This document shows, piece after piece, positions 8,819 through 18,487 of a stretch of 64,000 nt of DNA; position 1 is the first letter of the stretch; each line of letters opens with the position of its first letter. The notes beneath the pieces are model-generated. The model saw only the letters and a list, made by a program, of their open reading frames with translations, did no database searches and was not told the DNA's origin. Made by a program: the position numbers and the translations under genes. This DNA comes from Dyadobacter sediminis. Lineage in GTDB: Bacteria > Bacteroidota > Bacteroidia > Cytophagales > Spirosomataceae. The DNA is taken from positions 558,001-622,000 of the forward strand of contig NZ_VCEI01000021.1 of NCBI RefSeq assembly GCF_005860765.1, written 5' to 3'.

Positions 8819-11323
8819 TTATCGGATGGTTCGGAAAGCTAGAACCGCAAAGATCAAACTCATGACTGAGCTCAATAAGCCGGTAGCAGTTGAAATTGTT
8901 TGTTGTGTGTTTAGTATTGGTGCAGTCCGCAAAGGAACATAAATTTCTGATCCCGGTTCCACTTTCGGATATACATTAAAGAACAGAAATCTTCTCGTGC
9001 GGTCCACATTTCCGTTGGGGTATTTTACATAGGAACTCTTTTTAAGAGACTGTACCGTAAAACCGCCGGATTGCGAAATATAATCCGTAAAGGACATTCC
9101 CTTGCCATATTTGACCGTTGTCGGATACAGAACAGAGCCTGTAACCTGAACCGTTTCCAGTCTTTTCGGGATACGTATGATGTCACCTTCCTGAACGATC
9201 AGGTCTTCAAAAGAACCGGGGTTTTTAAGAATGTTCTTCAGTTTGATGCCAATGGATTCTTCTTTGACATTCGGTACGTCGCCGATGATGGCGCCTTTCT
9301 TGATGCTCGTTTCCGATTGTTCGATCTGGTCAAAATCAGTCGGCTGTTCCAGGTTGCGGACAACTGTTCTTCGCAGCAAGGTGGCTCCTTCCGGATAGGA
9401 AAGCTCGGTAGGCCCGCCGGCTCTTCGGATGATATCGCTTATCTTGTCATTTTTATTGATGATCGTGTAAGGTCCGGGAACAAGCACTTCACCTTCCAGA
9501 AAAACGGTTTGCTGCTCTACGTAATTGGGCGACTTGCGAACGGTAACCTGATCAAAAGGCAGCAGCACAAAGTTGGACTCTTTGCTGTTCATCGAAAGGT
9601 CGCGGTTTACATTGAACTTGAATACTTCCGAAATCTGCGCGTTTGCTGCGCCTGCAACACTGTTTCTTTTACGCCTGATTACTTCTATCTCAGAATTATA
9701 CGCGGATTCTTTAAGGCCGCCCGCCTGAACGAGCAGATCTTCCAGCGTCATATCGATCGTATAGGGGAATTTCCCGTCATTCACATTGATCTTTGTATTA
9801 TTGACTTCTCCTTCCACGCTCACGTAAGCACTTTCGGCCATATCGAATTTGGAAGGAACAATAACCTGATCCAGTCGGGTCAGTACAAGGTCCGGAATGA
9901 CGTTATTGACAATATCCGAGTAATTCAGCGAGATATTCTGGATGGTCAGGTCTTCGCGGGTTCTTAGCACACTGATTCGGCCTACAAATGCATCTTCTCG
10001 TAACCCCTGCGCGTTATCGATCAGTTTTTTCAGCGACGGGCTGTTGTCCAGCGAATAATCACCGGGACGCATGACGGCACCCTGAATGGTAATGATATTT
10101 TCAAAGCGGTCCAGAACGGTTTCTACATGGATCGAATCGCCGGATACCAGATCGAAAGTGTTATAGTTCTCTTCCGAGACGTCCAGCATTTTTCTCTCTT
10201 TTGAAGTAATCCGCTGAATTTTGAGCCTTGCCCGGTACGCCTTGTCATTGAACCCGCCGGAATAACGGATCACATCCATCAGTTTTTCTTCCGGTTTTAC
10301 TTCGTAAATGCCTGGACGTTTAATCATTCCGGTTATTTCAGCGCGTTTCAGATAATAACCGACAATGATATTATCGTTGTCCTGAACACGGATATCGCCA
10401 TCGATTTTACCATTGACAAGATAATCGTAGATGTCCATACGCGATACAACTTTTCCGTTTCTGACAACGCGTACATCACGGAAAGATCCAATTTCGTTCG
10501 GTCCGCCCGCCTGATATAATGCGTTGAAGGCAGAGGCGAGCGAAGGCAGTTCATAGGTGCCCGGATTGATGACTTCGCCTGTTACAAACACCTTTACAGA
10601 TCTGACTTCACCCAAGGATACCGTGAGTTTGGTTCTGGCCGTTTCACCATTGGTTCCGATCAGTCCGGGCGTAAATTTTGAAAACTTGTCGATCAGTATT
10701 TTCCGGACCTCTTCAATACTTCTACCGGACACATAAACATTTCCTACGCGCGGCAGAGAAATAAAACCGTCTTTGGTAACGATAACATTATGAGTACTTT
10801 CTGCATAGTTGTAGAGGTAAATTTTCAGTTCATCGCCAGGCCCGACTATGTAATTGGTAGGAGTTGCAATATCCAGATTTGGGATAGGGTCTAGCTGCTT
10901 GTTTGCAAAAATGGAATATCCGAATATTTTTTGCCGTAAAGCGAGCTTTTCCTGCTCTTCCGGTGTTAATAAAGCAGAAGTTTCGGAGTTTATTTTACTC
11001 TGGTTTTGTGAATCGGAAGCTTGATTAGCAGCATTTTTTCCTTTGTCATTCACCTGAGTTTCGGCATTTTGCTGGTTTGCAGCGTTCTGGTTTCCAGCCT
11101 GCTGCTGTATGGAGCCGGATTGCTGATTGCCCTGGCCAGTGCCTGTTGTGTTGCTTCTTGGATTACCGGTTGTCGGATTTCCCTGTACAGGAGATGTCAG
11201 GATCGGTGCAGTTGTAGATGGTACCCCAGGAATGACCTGAGAAAGGGCAGGCGTACAAAATATGAAACTGAGGAAATATGGGAAAATGCTTTTAAAACTA
11301 CTGATCAATCCGAATCTGTTCAT
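8819..11323 (-). CDS. Large SLBB-domain outer-membrane polysaccharide export protein (Wza-like)
   Basis: The 834-residue protein has a signal peptide (cleavage after about residue 29, TPALSQ), a Q/N-rich linker (about 45-110), a Poly_export-like domain (about 150-235) and six SLBB-like repeats. The repeats begin with VTGEVINPGTYELP, ITGMIKRPGIYEV, IQGAVMRPGDYSL, VEGEVNNTKINV, LEGEVLVPGPYTI and VTGSVLYPTTVKYG. A hydrophobic segment ends the protein (LLSSVMSLIFAVLAFRTIR). Enterobacterial Wza has about 380 residues, so this is the long Bacteroidota form with extra periplasmic SLBB rings. It is the first gene of the operon, with 289 nt of upstream sequence shared with parE. It forms the exit channel for the exported glycan. 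Confidence 0.9.
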   Translation of the reverse strand: MNRFGLISSFKSIFPYFLSFIFCTPALSQVIPGVPSTTAPILTSPVQGNPTTGNPRSNTTGTGQGNQQSGSIQQQAGNQNAANQQNAETQVNDKGKNAANQASDSQNQSKINSETSALLTPEEQEKLALRQKIFGYSIFANKQLDPIPNLDIATPTNYIVGPGDELKIYLYNYAESTHNVIVTKDGFISLPRVGNVYVSGRSIEEVRKILIDKFSKFTPGLIGTNGETARTKLTVSLGEVRSVKVFVTGEVINPGTYELPSLASAFNALYQAGGPNEIGSFRDVRVVRNGKVVSRMDIYDYLVNGKIDGDIRVQDNDNIIVGYYLKRAEITGMIKRPGIYEVKPEEKLMDVIRYSGGFNDKAYRARLKIQRITSKERKMLDVSEENYNTFDLVSGDSIHVETVLDRFENIITIQGAVMRPGDYSLDNSPSLKKLIDNAQGLREDAFVGRISVLRTREDLTIQNISLNYSDIVNNVIPDLVLTRLDQVIVPSKFDMAESAYVSVEGEVNNTKINVNDGKFPYTIDMTLEDLLVQAGGLKESAYNSEIEVIRRKRNSVAGAANAQISEVFKFNVNRDLSMNSKESNFVLLPFDQVTVRKSPNYVEQQTVFLEGEVLVPGPYTIINKNDKISDIIRRAGGPTELSYPEGATLLRRTVVRNLEQPTDFDQIEQSETSIKKGAIIGDVPNVKEESIGIKLKNILKNPGSFEDLIVQEGDIIRIPKRLETVQVTGSVLYPTTVKYGKGMSFTDYISQSGGFTVQSLKKSSYVKYPNGNVDRTRRFLFFNVYPKVEPGSEIYVPLRTAPILNTQQTISTATGLLSSVMSLIFAVLAFRTIR

Positions 11324-11612
11324 ATGAATATTTTTGTACTATTAAAATGCTGATAATTAATTAAAACTACATAAATGACCAGTATTTTTAAACTTCTATT
11401 ATGAGCATGCTAATATTTGAATGTGTATATCTTGGCAAAGTAAATTAGATTTTTCCTATTTTTAAAGAAATTCTGTTAATTGAACTTTCGAGCGGCACGG
11501 CAAGTGGCCTGAGCGGCGGATGTAAAGTTATAACAGGGTAACGACAAATGCCCTGAATTATTAAAATACAATATTTAAAATCACCTATCTTCCTGAAAGG
11601 GACAAATATTTT
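11324..11612. promoter_or_regulatory. Divergent promoter region of the polysaccharide operon and parE
   Basis: This 289-nt AT-rich stretch separates two divergent transcripts and so must hold a promoter on each strand. I could not place a convincing -33/-7 pair. The nearest match toward the polysaccharide operon is TACTTTGCC (minus strand, near 11433-11441), one base short of the TAnnTTTG form. A short GC-rich patch near 11489-11519 contains GAGCGGC twice, about 20 bp apart, and stands out from its surroundings. Confidence 0.4.
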
Positions 11613-13490
11613 ATGGAAAGTACCAGCGTTCAGTACAATGAGGACAGTATCAAATCACTCGATTGGAAAGAACATATAAGATTAAGGCCGGGCATGTATA
11701 TCGGGAAATTGGGAGACGGCTCCGCAATCGATGATGGTATATACGTGCTTGTAAAAGAAATAGTTGACAATTCCATTGACGAGCATATGATGGGAAACGG
11801 AAAAACCATCGAAATCAAGATTTCCGAGCACAGGGTGGAAGTAAGGGATTATGGCCGGGGTATTCCGCTCGGAAAGGTCGTTGACTGTGTTTCAAAGATC
11901 AATACAGGTGGAAAGTATGATTCCGGAGCATTTCAGAAATCGGTCGGGCTGAACGGAGTCGGAACGAAGGCGGTCAATGCACTTTCCTATCATTTCAAAG
12001 TGCAGTCATTTCGGGAAGGGAAAACCAAAAATGCTGAATTTCAGCAGGGAACACTTCTCAATGAGTCGAAAGAACTGGCAACAAACCAGCGCAACGGCAC
12101 ACACATTGCGTTTGAACCGGATGGCGCCATCTTCAAAAATTTCAGGTATATTCCCCAGTATCTGGACAATATGATCTGGAACTACTGTTACCTGAATGCC
12201 GGCCTGACAATTAATTTCAACGGACAGAAATATTTTTCCCAGAACGGTTTGCTCGACCTGCTTCAGAGCAAGTCCAAGTCAGATCCGGATTCACTGCGTT
12301 ACCCAATTATTCATCTGAAAGGGGAAGACATTGAATTTGCCATGACGCATGGAAACCAGTATGGCGAAGAGTATTATTCGTTTGTTAACGGCCAGTACAC
12401 CACACAGGGCGGAACGCATCTTGCAGCATTCCGTGAAGCGGTTGTACGTGCTGTAAGAGAACATTTCAACAAGGATTATGCGCCGGAAGATATACGTTCG
12501 TCCATTATTGCCGCCGTTGCCATCCGCGTTCAGGAACCTGTTTTTGAATCCCAAACAAAAACCAAGCTGGGTTCCAATACGATTACGCCGGACCCGAACA
12601 GTACAACGATCCGGACTTTTGTAAATGATTTTGTAAAGGAAAGGCTGGACAATTATCTGCATATGAACCCGGAATCCCGGGATGCACTGAAGAAAAGAAT
12701 TGAGCAGTCGGAGCGGGAAAGAAAGGAACTTGCCGGAATCAAGAAACTGGCGAACGACCGTGCCAAAAAAGCAAATCTTCACAATAAAAAACTGAGAGAC
12801 TGCCGTTTGCATCTGACCGATCTGAAAAATGACCTGCGTTATGAAAGTACGCTGTTCATCACGGAAGGTGATTCGGCAAGCGGGTCCATCACCAAGTCCA
12901 GAAACATACAGACACAGGCCGTTTTCAGCTTGCGCGGAAAGCCGCTGAACTGCTTTGGTCTTACTAAAAAGATTGTGTATGAAAATGAAGAGTTCAATCT
13001 TCTTCAGCATGCACTGGACATTGAGAACGGCGTTGAGAACCTGCGTTTTAACCGGATTATAATTGCTACGGATGCGGATGTGGACGGAATGCACATCCGT
13101 TTGCTGCTGATGACGTTTTTCCTTCAGTTTTTCCCGGACCTTGTTCGCAACGGTCACTTGTTTGTTCTGGAAACACCGCTTTTCAGGGTCCGCAATAAAA
13201 AGGAAACCATTTACTGTTACAGCGAAGAGGAAAAACAGGCTGCGGTGAACAAGCTGGGCAGCAAGCCGGAAATTACCCGGTTTAAAGGCCTTGGAGAAAT
13301 TTCGCCTGAGGAATTCGGCAAGTTCATCGGAGAAGACATGCATGTGGAACCGGTGATTCTGCAGAAGGAAACTTCCATACAGAAATTGTTGAGCTACTTT
13401 ATGGGTAAGAATACACCTGAAAGACAGCGGTTTATAATTGACAACTTGAAAATCGAAAAGAATATAGAAGAACTTGCATTGGCAGGTTAG
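11613..13490 (+). CDS. parE: DNA topoisomerase IV subunit B
   Basis: The 625-residue type IIA topoisomerase ATPase subunit has the GHKL ATP site with [14 protein letters not shown] (about 46-59) and YGRGIPLGK. The TOPRIM domain shows [14 protein letters not shown] (E419) and the acidic cluster [10 protein letters not shown] (D487/D489). It lacks the long insertions typical of GyrB and has the length and [13 protein letters not shown] loop of Bacteroidota ParE, so ParE is preferred over GyrB. With ParC it decatenates replicated chromosomes; no parC lies in the window. The gene diverges from the polysaccharide operon and is followed by a strong hairpin before pheA. Confidence 0.9.
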   Translation: MESTSVQYNEDSIKSLDWKEHIRLRPGMYIGKLGDGSAIDDGIYVLVKEIVDNSIDEHMMGNGKTIEIKISEHRVEVRDYGRGIPLGKVVDCVSKINTGGKYDSGAFQKSVGLNGVGTKAVNALSYHFKVQSFREGKTKNAEFQQGTLLNESKELATNQRNGTHIAFEPDGAIFKNFRYIPQYLDNMIWNYCYLNAGLTINFNGQKYFSQNGLLDLLQSKSKSDPDSLRYPIIHLKGEDIEFAMTHGNQYGEEYYSFVNGQYTTQGGTHLAAFREAVVRAVREHFNKDYAPEDIRSSIIAAVAIRVQEPVFESQTKTKLGSNTITPDPNSTTIRTFVNDFVKERLDNYLHMNPESRDALKKRIEQSERERKELAGIKKLANDRAKKANLHNKKLRDCRLHLTDLKNDLRYESTLFITEGDSASGSITKSRNIQTQAVFSLRGKPLNCFGLTKKIVYENEEFNLLQHALDIENGVENLRFNRIIIATDADVDGMHIRLLLMTFFLQFFPDLVRNGHLFVLETPLFRVRNKKETIYCYSEEEKQAAVNKLGSKPEITRFKGLGEISPEEFGKFIGEDMHVEPVILQKETSIQKLLSYFMGKNTPERQRFIIDNLKIEKNIEELALAG

Positions 13491-13527
13491 CAGGCACTTT
13501 GCTTATATTTGGCAAATTTAAAGATCT

Positions 13528-13565
13528 CCGGAACGGGAAGGTTTGCAATTCCTTTCCTGTTCCGG
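13528..13565 (+). terminator. Strong hairpin between parE and pheA
   Basis: An imperfect inverted repeat, CCGGAACGGGAAGG paired with CCTTTCCTGTTCCGG around a 9-nt loop, gives about 14 pairs with one G-T pair and one bulged T. It starts 38 nt after the parE stop and ends 32 nt before the pheA start. There is no T-run after it, so it may be a parE 3' end, a processing site or a leader structure of pheA. Confidence 0.55.
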
Positions 13566-13596
13566 CAGTTAACCTTACACAATAAAATAGTTCTTT

Positions 13597-14670
13597 GTGG
13601 ATTTACAGGAATTAAGAAACAGAATCGATACACTTGATGATCAGTTGCTGAATATCCTGAACGAGCGTATGGAACTTGTTCAGAAAGTCGGCGACCTGAA
13701 ACGCTCGTCCCAATCCATTATTTATCGTCCGGAAAGAGAAAAACAGATTCTGGACAGACTGGAAAAACGGAACAACGGTCTTTTGACGCGCAAAGCAATC
13801 GATGCCATTTTTTTCGAAATCTTTGCAGTTTCCCGGAATCTTGAACTGCCGGAACGCATTGCTTATCTCGGACCGGAGGGCAGCTTTTCACATCAGGCTG
13901 CAGAAAGCCGGTTTGGAGGAATGAGTGAATACCTGGTTTTGCCAACCATCCATTCGGTATTTGAAAGCGTGGAAACAGGACGTGCCAAATTCGGTGTAGT
14001 TCCTATTGAAAATAATCAGGAAGGAATTGTCATTGAAACCGTGGATTTTCTCCGGGATAAAGATCTGTCCATTGTAGCCGAAGTTTTGCTGGAAGTACAT
14101 TTTACCTTTGCTTCGCAATCGGACACTTTAAGGAACATTCGCCGCATTTATTCCAAAGACATTGCTTTTCGTCAGTGCGGAAAGTTCCTCAACGAATACC
14201 TGGATGGCATGGGCATAGAACTGATTCCGGTTGAGTCCACAGCAAAAGCGGCCAAGCTGGCTTCTCAGGAAGTAGATTCGGCAGCAATCTGTTCGTCCAT
14301 TTCCGCCAGTCTGTTCGGTGTTCCGATTCTTTTTGACAACATAGAAGACAGCAATCAGAACAGGACGCGTTTTCTGATCCTTGCAAAGGATTTTGTGAAT
14401 GTGAAAAGCGATGATGATAAAACGACCATTATTGCCAATCTTCCGAACACAAACCGTCCCGGCGTGCTTTATGAATTCCTGAAAGACTTCAACGACCGCG
14501 GCATAAACCTTACCAAAATCGACAGCCGGCCATTAAGAGGCGAAGCCGCTTTCAGGACCTGGTTTCTGGTGGAATTTCTCGGACATGTGGAAGATGCGCC
14601 GGTAAAGGAAATCATGCACAAATACGGAACGCACCTGAAATGGCTCGGAAGTTATGTCCGTGTTTCCTGA
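13597..14670 (+). CDS. pheA: Bifunctional chorismate mutase / prephenate dehydratase
   Basis: The 357-residue protein has three domains in order: an AroQ-type chorismate mutase (1-90, beginning DLQELRNRIDTLDDQLL), a periplasmic-binding-fold prephenate dehydratase (about 92-270, with YLGPEGSFSHQAA, VPIENNQEG and TRFLIL) and an ACT domain (about 280-355, with RPGVLYEFL and KIDSRP). It converts chorismate through prephenate to phenylpyruvate for phenylalanine synthesis, with feedback control expected through the ACT domain. The start is GTG. An in-frame TAG lies three codons upstream and no ATG intervenes. The gene converges on the next gene with only 5 nt between stop codons. Confidence 0.93.
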   Translation: MDLQELRNRIDTLDDQLLNILNERMELVQKVGDLKRSSQSIIYRPEREKQILDRLEKRNNGLLTRKAIDAIFFEIFAVSRNLELPERIAYLGPEGSFSHQAAESRFGGMSEYLVLPTIHSVFESVETGRAKFGVVPIENNQEGIVIETVDFLRDKDLSIVAEVLLEVHFTFASQSDTLRNIRRIYSKDIAFRQCGKFLNEYLDGMGIELIPVESTAKAAKLASQEVDSAAICSSISASLFGVPILFDNIEDSNQNRTRFLILAKDFVNVKSDDDKTTIIANLPNTNRPGVLYEFLKDFNDRGINLTKIDSRPLRGEAAFRTWFLVEFLGHVEDAPVKEIMHKYGTHLKWLGSYVRVS

Positions 14671-14675
14671 ACAGG

Positions 14676-16844
14676 TTAGTTTTTCAGAGTGCCTTTATAC
14701 AAGGATGGCCAGTTGCCGTATAGTTCAATATCCGTCTCGGTTCCATCCGGCAGGCGCACTTTGACTTTCTTTTTTGCATTGGGCGCCTGAAAAGAATCAA
14801 TACCCAGAACAACAATCTTTTTGCCGTTTATGACTGACGTTATGAACGGCTCTTTTTTTTCAATAGCCAGAAGTGCCTGTTCTTTCCGGGGCAATGTCCA
14901 TTTGCCGTTCAGCTGAAATGCAAGGTCTTTGTTTATACCGCCGACAATGACGTCTTCAACCTGTTTGGCCATCCAGTTTCCCAGAACGTAAAACTCCGTT
15001 GGATAATCCCAGTAGGGCGGTGCACCTTGTTTTTCCGATTTGCTGCCGATTTCGCTTTCCGGTATTTTCCCGTCTGCAGGATACCATTCATGGCCCCAGC
15101 CCGGAGCATCTTTGGAAACCGTGTATGCATTGGGATCATTTCCGTAAGGTCCGCTGTCGTGCCATAAATAGTAACCGTCAAACAAAACGAGTGAAAACAG
15201 GGAAAGGCTCAGTGCCTGGCTTGCGGGCATCATTTCAAGCTGATTCATAACCAGTTCCCCTTTTGGAGCCGTCAGGTTATAGTTCCACGGAACAATCGGA
15301 TCTTTGTAAAGCGGCATATAACGGTTCCATGCGTAGAAGATAAACTTGTTATTTTTCTGATAAGGGATCAGTTTGTTGATCCTTTGCGAATGAATGGCGG
15401 AAAGCAGGACGAAATTGTTTGGCGTATTGCCCTGTTCGTCCTTCATGAACATGGGCTTGGGATAAACGTCAATTGGCGTCGTATTGAAAATGTGCTGAAA
15501 ACTTTCGCCGTTCGGCAACGGATCAAAGTTCGGATTGTTGGCTTTTGGCTGTTCGTAATCCTTTATAAAGTCCTTCGGGTTTGCGCCCCCGGTTGTATTG
15601 ATATGCGGATTGGTGTAAGCGCCGCCGCCCCAGTAATCCATCAGATGCATCTGCGGATGATTTTTGCGTATTGTTTCAGAAAACCAGATCAGCCGTTGCT
15701 TTACTTCGGGTGTATAATGCTGGTTCCAGAACTCAAAATCATAGGCATAAACGCCAAAATCCGGAACTTGTGCGCGTGACTCCACTTCGGACTTTGATAA
15801 GGTTGCAAACCATTTGTCATCCTTATCGGCAAAATAATTGGGCGTGGCCGTCCAGTGCATCCGGCTGTAAGGCAAATCTTTTTCCCAGCCGTTCAGATAG
15901 TTCACTCCGCGGTTGTAATAATTGGCCGGCGGCACATTTGCGTTCAGTCTGTACTGCATCACAAGCTTTCCCTGTACCGGCTGAAATTCAGGAAAACGCA
16001 TATCAAAATCTGCATTGATCGAAGCGGAAGGAGCAAACCATTCCGGGATCTCGATTCTGGTCAGGACTGTGTTTTCCTTTGTTCCGGCTGCTGCGGTAAT
16101 CCATATATTCTGCTGGCGCAATGAACGGTTGCGCATTTCATTCCACCAGTCATTGTAAGGCGCGTCGATCCAGCGAGCCGTTACGGAGTATAAGTAGCCC
16201 GGCTGTATTTCAAAACCCTTTTCCAGATCTTTAACCTCGATTCCGTCGATCATGATTACTTTGGTACGCCCATCATCATAAGCGGCAAAATCTTTCAGAA
16301 AAACCTTGTTGTTGACTGTAACCGGACGTACGTCGAGCCAGTTGTCTTTACTGCCTTGCCGGATCCATTTTTCTGCCGGAAGGATTTCATTTTTGCGGGA
16401 AGCATTGTAATCAAAAGAAGCCACGGTTTCGCAGCCGGATTGTCCGAGACTGCTTACCCTGATTTGTGCCGCGCCTTGTTCAAGGTCAAGTTCGGGAACA
16501 GTAAGCCAGATTCCCAAACGGTGCGGTATTTGCTTGAAATGCTGTTTTTTGCCGTTTTGAATTATTTCCACTTCATACGGAGCCAGCCCACCGGCATTGG
16601 CGGCCAGTTCAAACTGCATTTCCCGGCCAATCTGTTTGTAGCGGCGTACGGTAAGATCGCAGGATGCAGCCGCAGAATCGAGCGTGCGGGCAACAGGAAA
16701 ACCCTTGATTTGCTCGGTATACACATTGTTCCTGGAAGGACCGAAGCGGCTCCATACCCAAAAAGCGGAAGCGGAAAGGATCACCAGAACGGCTGAAATC
16801 CAGATAAAAGATGTTTTTGACAATACTTTGTTTTTAACAGGCAC
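14676..16844 (-). CDS. Membrane-anchored exported protein of unknown function (722 aa)
   Basis: I do not recognise a named family. The predicted start is GTG. Residues 12-32 form a single membrane anchor (signal-anchor type), and the remaining 690 residues should face the periplasm. Residues 60-180 look beta-rich, with two Ig-like stretches. The central part is rich in Trp, Tyr, Asn and Pro and contains DFGVYAYDFEFWNQHYTPEV and HLMDYWGGGAYTNPH, which resemble barrel strands of carbohydrate-active enzymes but match no catalytic signature I can name. The C-terminal 100 residues resemble a beta-sandwich. It is preceded by the terminator of the outer-membrane barrel gene, so it probably has its own promoter. 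It converges on pheA. Confidence 0.8.
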   Translation of the reverse strand: MPVKNKVLSKTSFIWISAVLVILSASAFWVWSRFGPSRNNVYTEQIKGFPVARTLDSAAASCDLTVRRYKQIGREMQFELAANAGGLAPYEVEIIQNGKKQHFKQIPHRLGIWLTVPELDLEQGAAQIRVSSLGQSGCETVASFDYNASRKNEILPAEKWIRQGSKDNWLDVRPVTVNNKVFLKDFAAYDDGRTKVIMIDGIEVKDLEKGFEIQPGYLYSVTARWIDAPYNDWWNEMRNRSLRQQNIWITAAAGTKENTVLTRIEIPEWFAPSASINADFDMRFPEFQPVQGKLVMQYRLNANVPPANYYNRGVNYLNGWEKDLPYSRMHWTATPNYFADKDDKWFATLSKSEVESRAQVPDFGVYAYDFEFWNQHYTPEVKQRLIWFSETIRKNHPQMHLMDYWGGGAYTNPHINTTGGANPKDFIKDYEQPKANNPNFDPLPNGESFQHIFNTTPIDVYPKPMFMKDEQGNTPNNFVLLSAIHSQRINKLIPYQKNNKFIFYAWNRYMPLYKDPIVPWNYNLTAPKGELVMNQLEMMPASQALSLSLFSLVLFDGYYLWHDSGPYGNDPNAYTVSKDAPGWGHEWYPADGKIPESEIGSKSEKQGAPPYWDYPTEFYVLGNWMAKQVEDVIVGGINKDLAFQLNGKWTLPRKEQALLAIEKKEPFITSVINGKKIVVLGIDSFQAPNAKKKVKVRLPDGTETDIELYGNWPSLYKGTLKN

Positions 16845-16875
16845 CGGTAATGAAGGAATTGAAGAACAAAAATAA

Positions 16876-16900
16876 GGGCGGAAAGCTGAACTTCCCGCCC
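16876..16900 (-). terminator. Terminator after the outer-membrane barrel gene
   Basis: On the minus strand GGGCGGGAAG pairs with CTTTCCGCCC around a 5-nt loop with one mismatch, followed by CTTATTTTTG. It lies 12 nt after the stop of the barrel gene and would separate it from the 722-residue protein gene. Confidence 0.7.
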
Positions 16901-16911
16901 GTCCTTAAAAC

Positions 16912-17571
16912 TTACCACCAGCGATAAAAAATACCTACCGAACCGTCCAGAGATGAGATTCCATTTTCGATATAGTCATGCTTGTAGGAGGTGCCGTTGT
17001 ACTTTACACGCACATCCACACCAAATGAACCGTCTTTTTTAAACAGGAATTTGGAACCGATACCAATACCGTATTTAGGCGCAATTTTCTGGTCCTGATT
17101 GGACAAGCTGCCATAATAAACAACGTAATCCAGAATACTGATTCCGCCGCTTAGCTGAACATACGGCTGAATATTGGATGCTTTGCCCAGAAAATGATAA
17201 TTGCCGAACACTTCAATCGGATACTGTGAAACGGTCCGTGTCTGCACGGCCGAGATCGTTTCTTCGCCATTTACGTATAGCGCACGCGGAAGCCGTTCTT
17301 TAAAGTAAGTAGAACCCACTTCACCGCCGACAGAAAAAGGGGAATTCCTTAAAACCCATTCAAGCGAAGCCGAGAAATTCTGAAAAGAAGATTTGCTGAT
17401 ATACTGGTCCGAAAAAGATCCCAGCGGAGCTGCTCCTGTAAAACGTGCCGTGGCAAGGTAATGCGTGTAGCGGTCAAAAGGAGAAGGAAGCGTATAGATC
17501 TTGGGCGCATCCTGCGCAAATGCAGGAAGTGCGGCTGCGAAAAAAAAGGCTATTAATGCTGTTTTGTTCAT
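16912..17571 (-). CDS. Outer-membrane beta-barrel protein
   Basis: The 219-residue protein has a signal peptide (MNKTALIAFFFAAALPAFAQ) followed by alternating amphipathic strands rich in Tyr, Phe, Gly and Ser. The C-terminus is aromatic (GSVGIFYRWW), as required for assembly by the Bam machinery. The size suits an eight-stranded barrel of the OmpX/OmpA-barrel type. No enzymatic role is visible. The gene starts 1 nt after the stop of the DUF4136 lipoprotein gene, so the two are almost certainly cotranscribed and may share an envelope function. Confidence 0.8.
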   Translation of the reverse strand: MNKTALIAFFFAAALPAFAQDAPKIYTLPSPFDRYTHYLATARFTGAAPLGSFSDQYISKSSFQNFSASLEWVLRNSPFSVGGEVGSTYFKERLPRALYVNGEETISAVQTRTVSQYPIEVFGNYHFLGKASNIQPYVQLSGGISILDYVVYYGSLSNQDQKIAPKYGIGIGSKFLFKKDGSFGVDVRVKYNGTSYKHDYIENGISSLDGSVGIFYRWW

Positions 17572-17572
17572 T

Positions 17573-18190
17573 TTAATTATTTTTTAAATAACCTGACTGG
17601 CCGAAAACAGAATCGACCATTTTATCAATATGTTGCGGGCTGCCAATGCCTGAACCACGGATTTGTGCATTCCAGATGACGTTGACCGTGGAGTCTGCCT
17701 TGTTCGGGTTCTTGAAATCAAGCATGGAAACGAGCCAGTAGCTTTCGCTGGTTTCATAATATTGATAATAACTCGGATAACCGTAGCCATAACCGCCAAA
17801 TCCGCCGCCCCAGTAACCGCCATAATAAGAGGATAACGGCAAGGAAGCAACATTCAGATAAGTATTTGTAATCCATGCCGCATTGATACCGACATCCGGA
17901 TTGCTTTTCGGGCTTACGTATTTGTACCCCAGACCTTCCATGTTCGTAATGATACGCTGCAACAGACTTCTGTCAATTTCTGTCAGGGCCGTTCCGGAGC
18001 GGTCATTTTCAACAACAAGAACTGAATCCACAATGCTGAAAGTTTTATACTGCTTGAAATTTGCAGATTTGTTGAAATTCGTTACATACACCAGCGATTC
18101 CTCGGTGGAAAGATCGCTGACAGGATCTTTGGAGCAGGAAATGAAACCCAGTCCGGCTATTAACAAGATGATTGAAGCTTTCTTTAACAT
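17573..18190 (-). CDS. DUF4136 lipoprotein
   Basis: The 205-residue protein has a lipoprotein signal peptide ending in the lipobox LGFISC (C19). The mature part matches the DUF4136 pattern: VTNFNKSANFKQYKTFSIVD, then RSLLQRIITNMEGLGYKYV, then a Gly/Tyr-rich loop (GGYWGGGFGGYGYGYPSYY) and an ADSTVNVIWNAQIRG strand. Function is unknown in the family; members are outer-membrane or periplasmic lipoproteins. It is the first gene of a two-gene unit with the barrel protein, with a 297-nt upstream region shared with dinB. Confidence 0.85.
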   Translation of the reverse strand: MLKKASIILLIAGLGFISCSKDPVSDLSTEESLVYVTNFNKSANFKQYKTFSIVDSVLVVENDRSGTALTEIDRSLLQRIITNMEGLGYKYVSPKSNPDVGINAAWITNTYLNVASLPLSSYYGGYWGGGFGGYGYGYPSYYQYYETSESYWLVSMLDFKNPNKADSTVNVIWNAQIRGSGIGSPQHIDKMVDSVFGQSGYLKNN

Positions 18191-18487
18191 GTTTATTCTT
18201 GTATTTAAATATAATAAATTAACGAAATTTGAAATTGAACATTTTATTATGGATCATTTCTCGGCTCAATTTTTTAGTTTTAAACGTTAACGGTATTTAC
18301 CGGACTACGAATCTTCTGAATTGGTTGGAGTAAGCCCGAAATCATTTGCCCTGGCATTGCCTGAACTGGCGCTCAATGCAACTTTGGCAAGGGACTGCCT
18401 TATAAAAACTGATCCAGAACCAAAATGATCTGGAACAGTGTTTGATTCGAATAAATACAACCGGAGCTAGGCTTATTATTAAAATTT
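18191..18487. promoter_or_regulatory. Divergent intergenic region between DUF4136 and DinB genes
   Basis: This 297-nt region has no open frame worth calling and must hold promoters for both flanking genes. The half next to the DUF4136 gene is strongly AT-rich, the DinB side is not. I see no convincing -33/-7 pair. GG-N9-GC (TTGGCAAGGGACTGC, near 18393) looks like a sigma-54 element but has the wrong spacing. Confidence 0.35.

Noticed and set aside
12291-13343. Long open frame (about 350 codons) on the minus strand inside parE
   Set aside because: It is antisense to a clearly functional parE with all catalytic motifs, has no recognisable domain and follows from parE codon choice.
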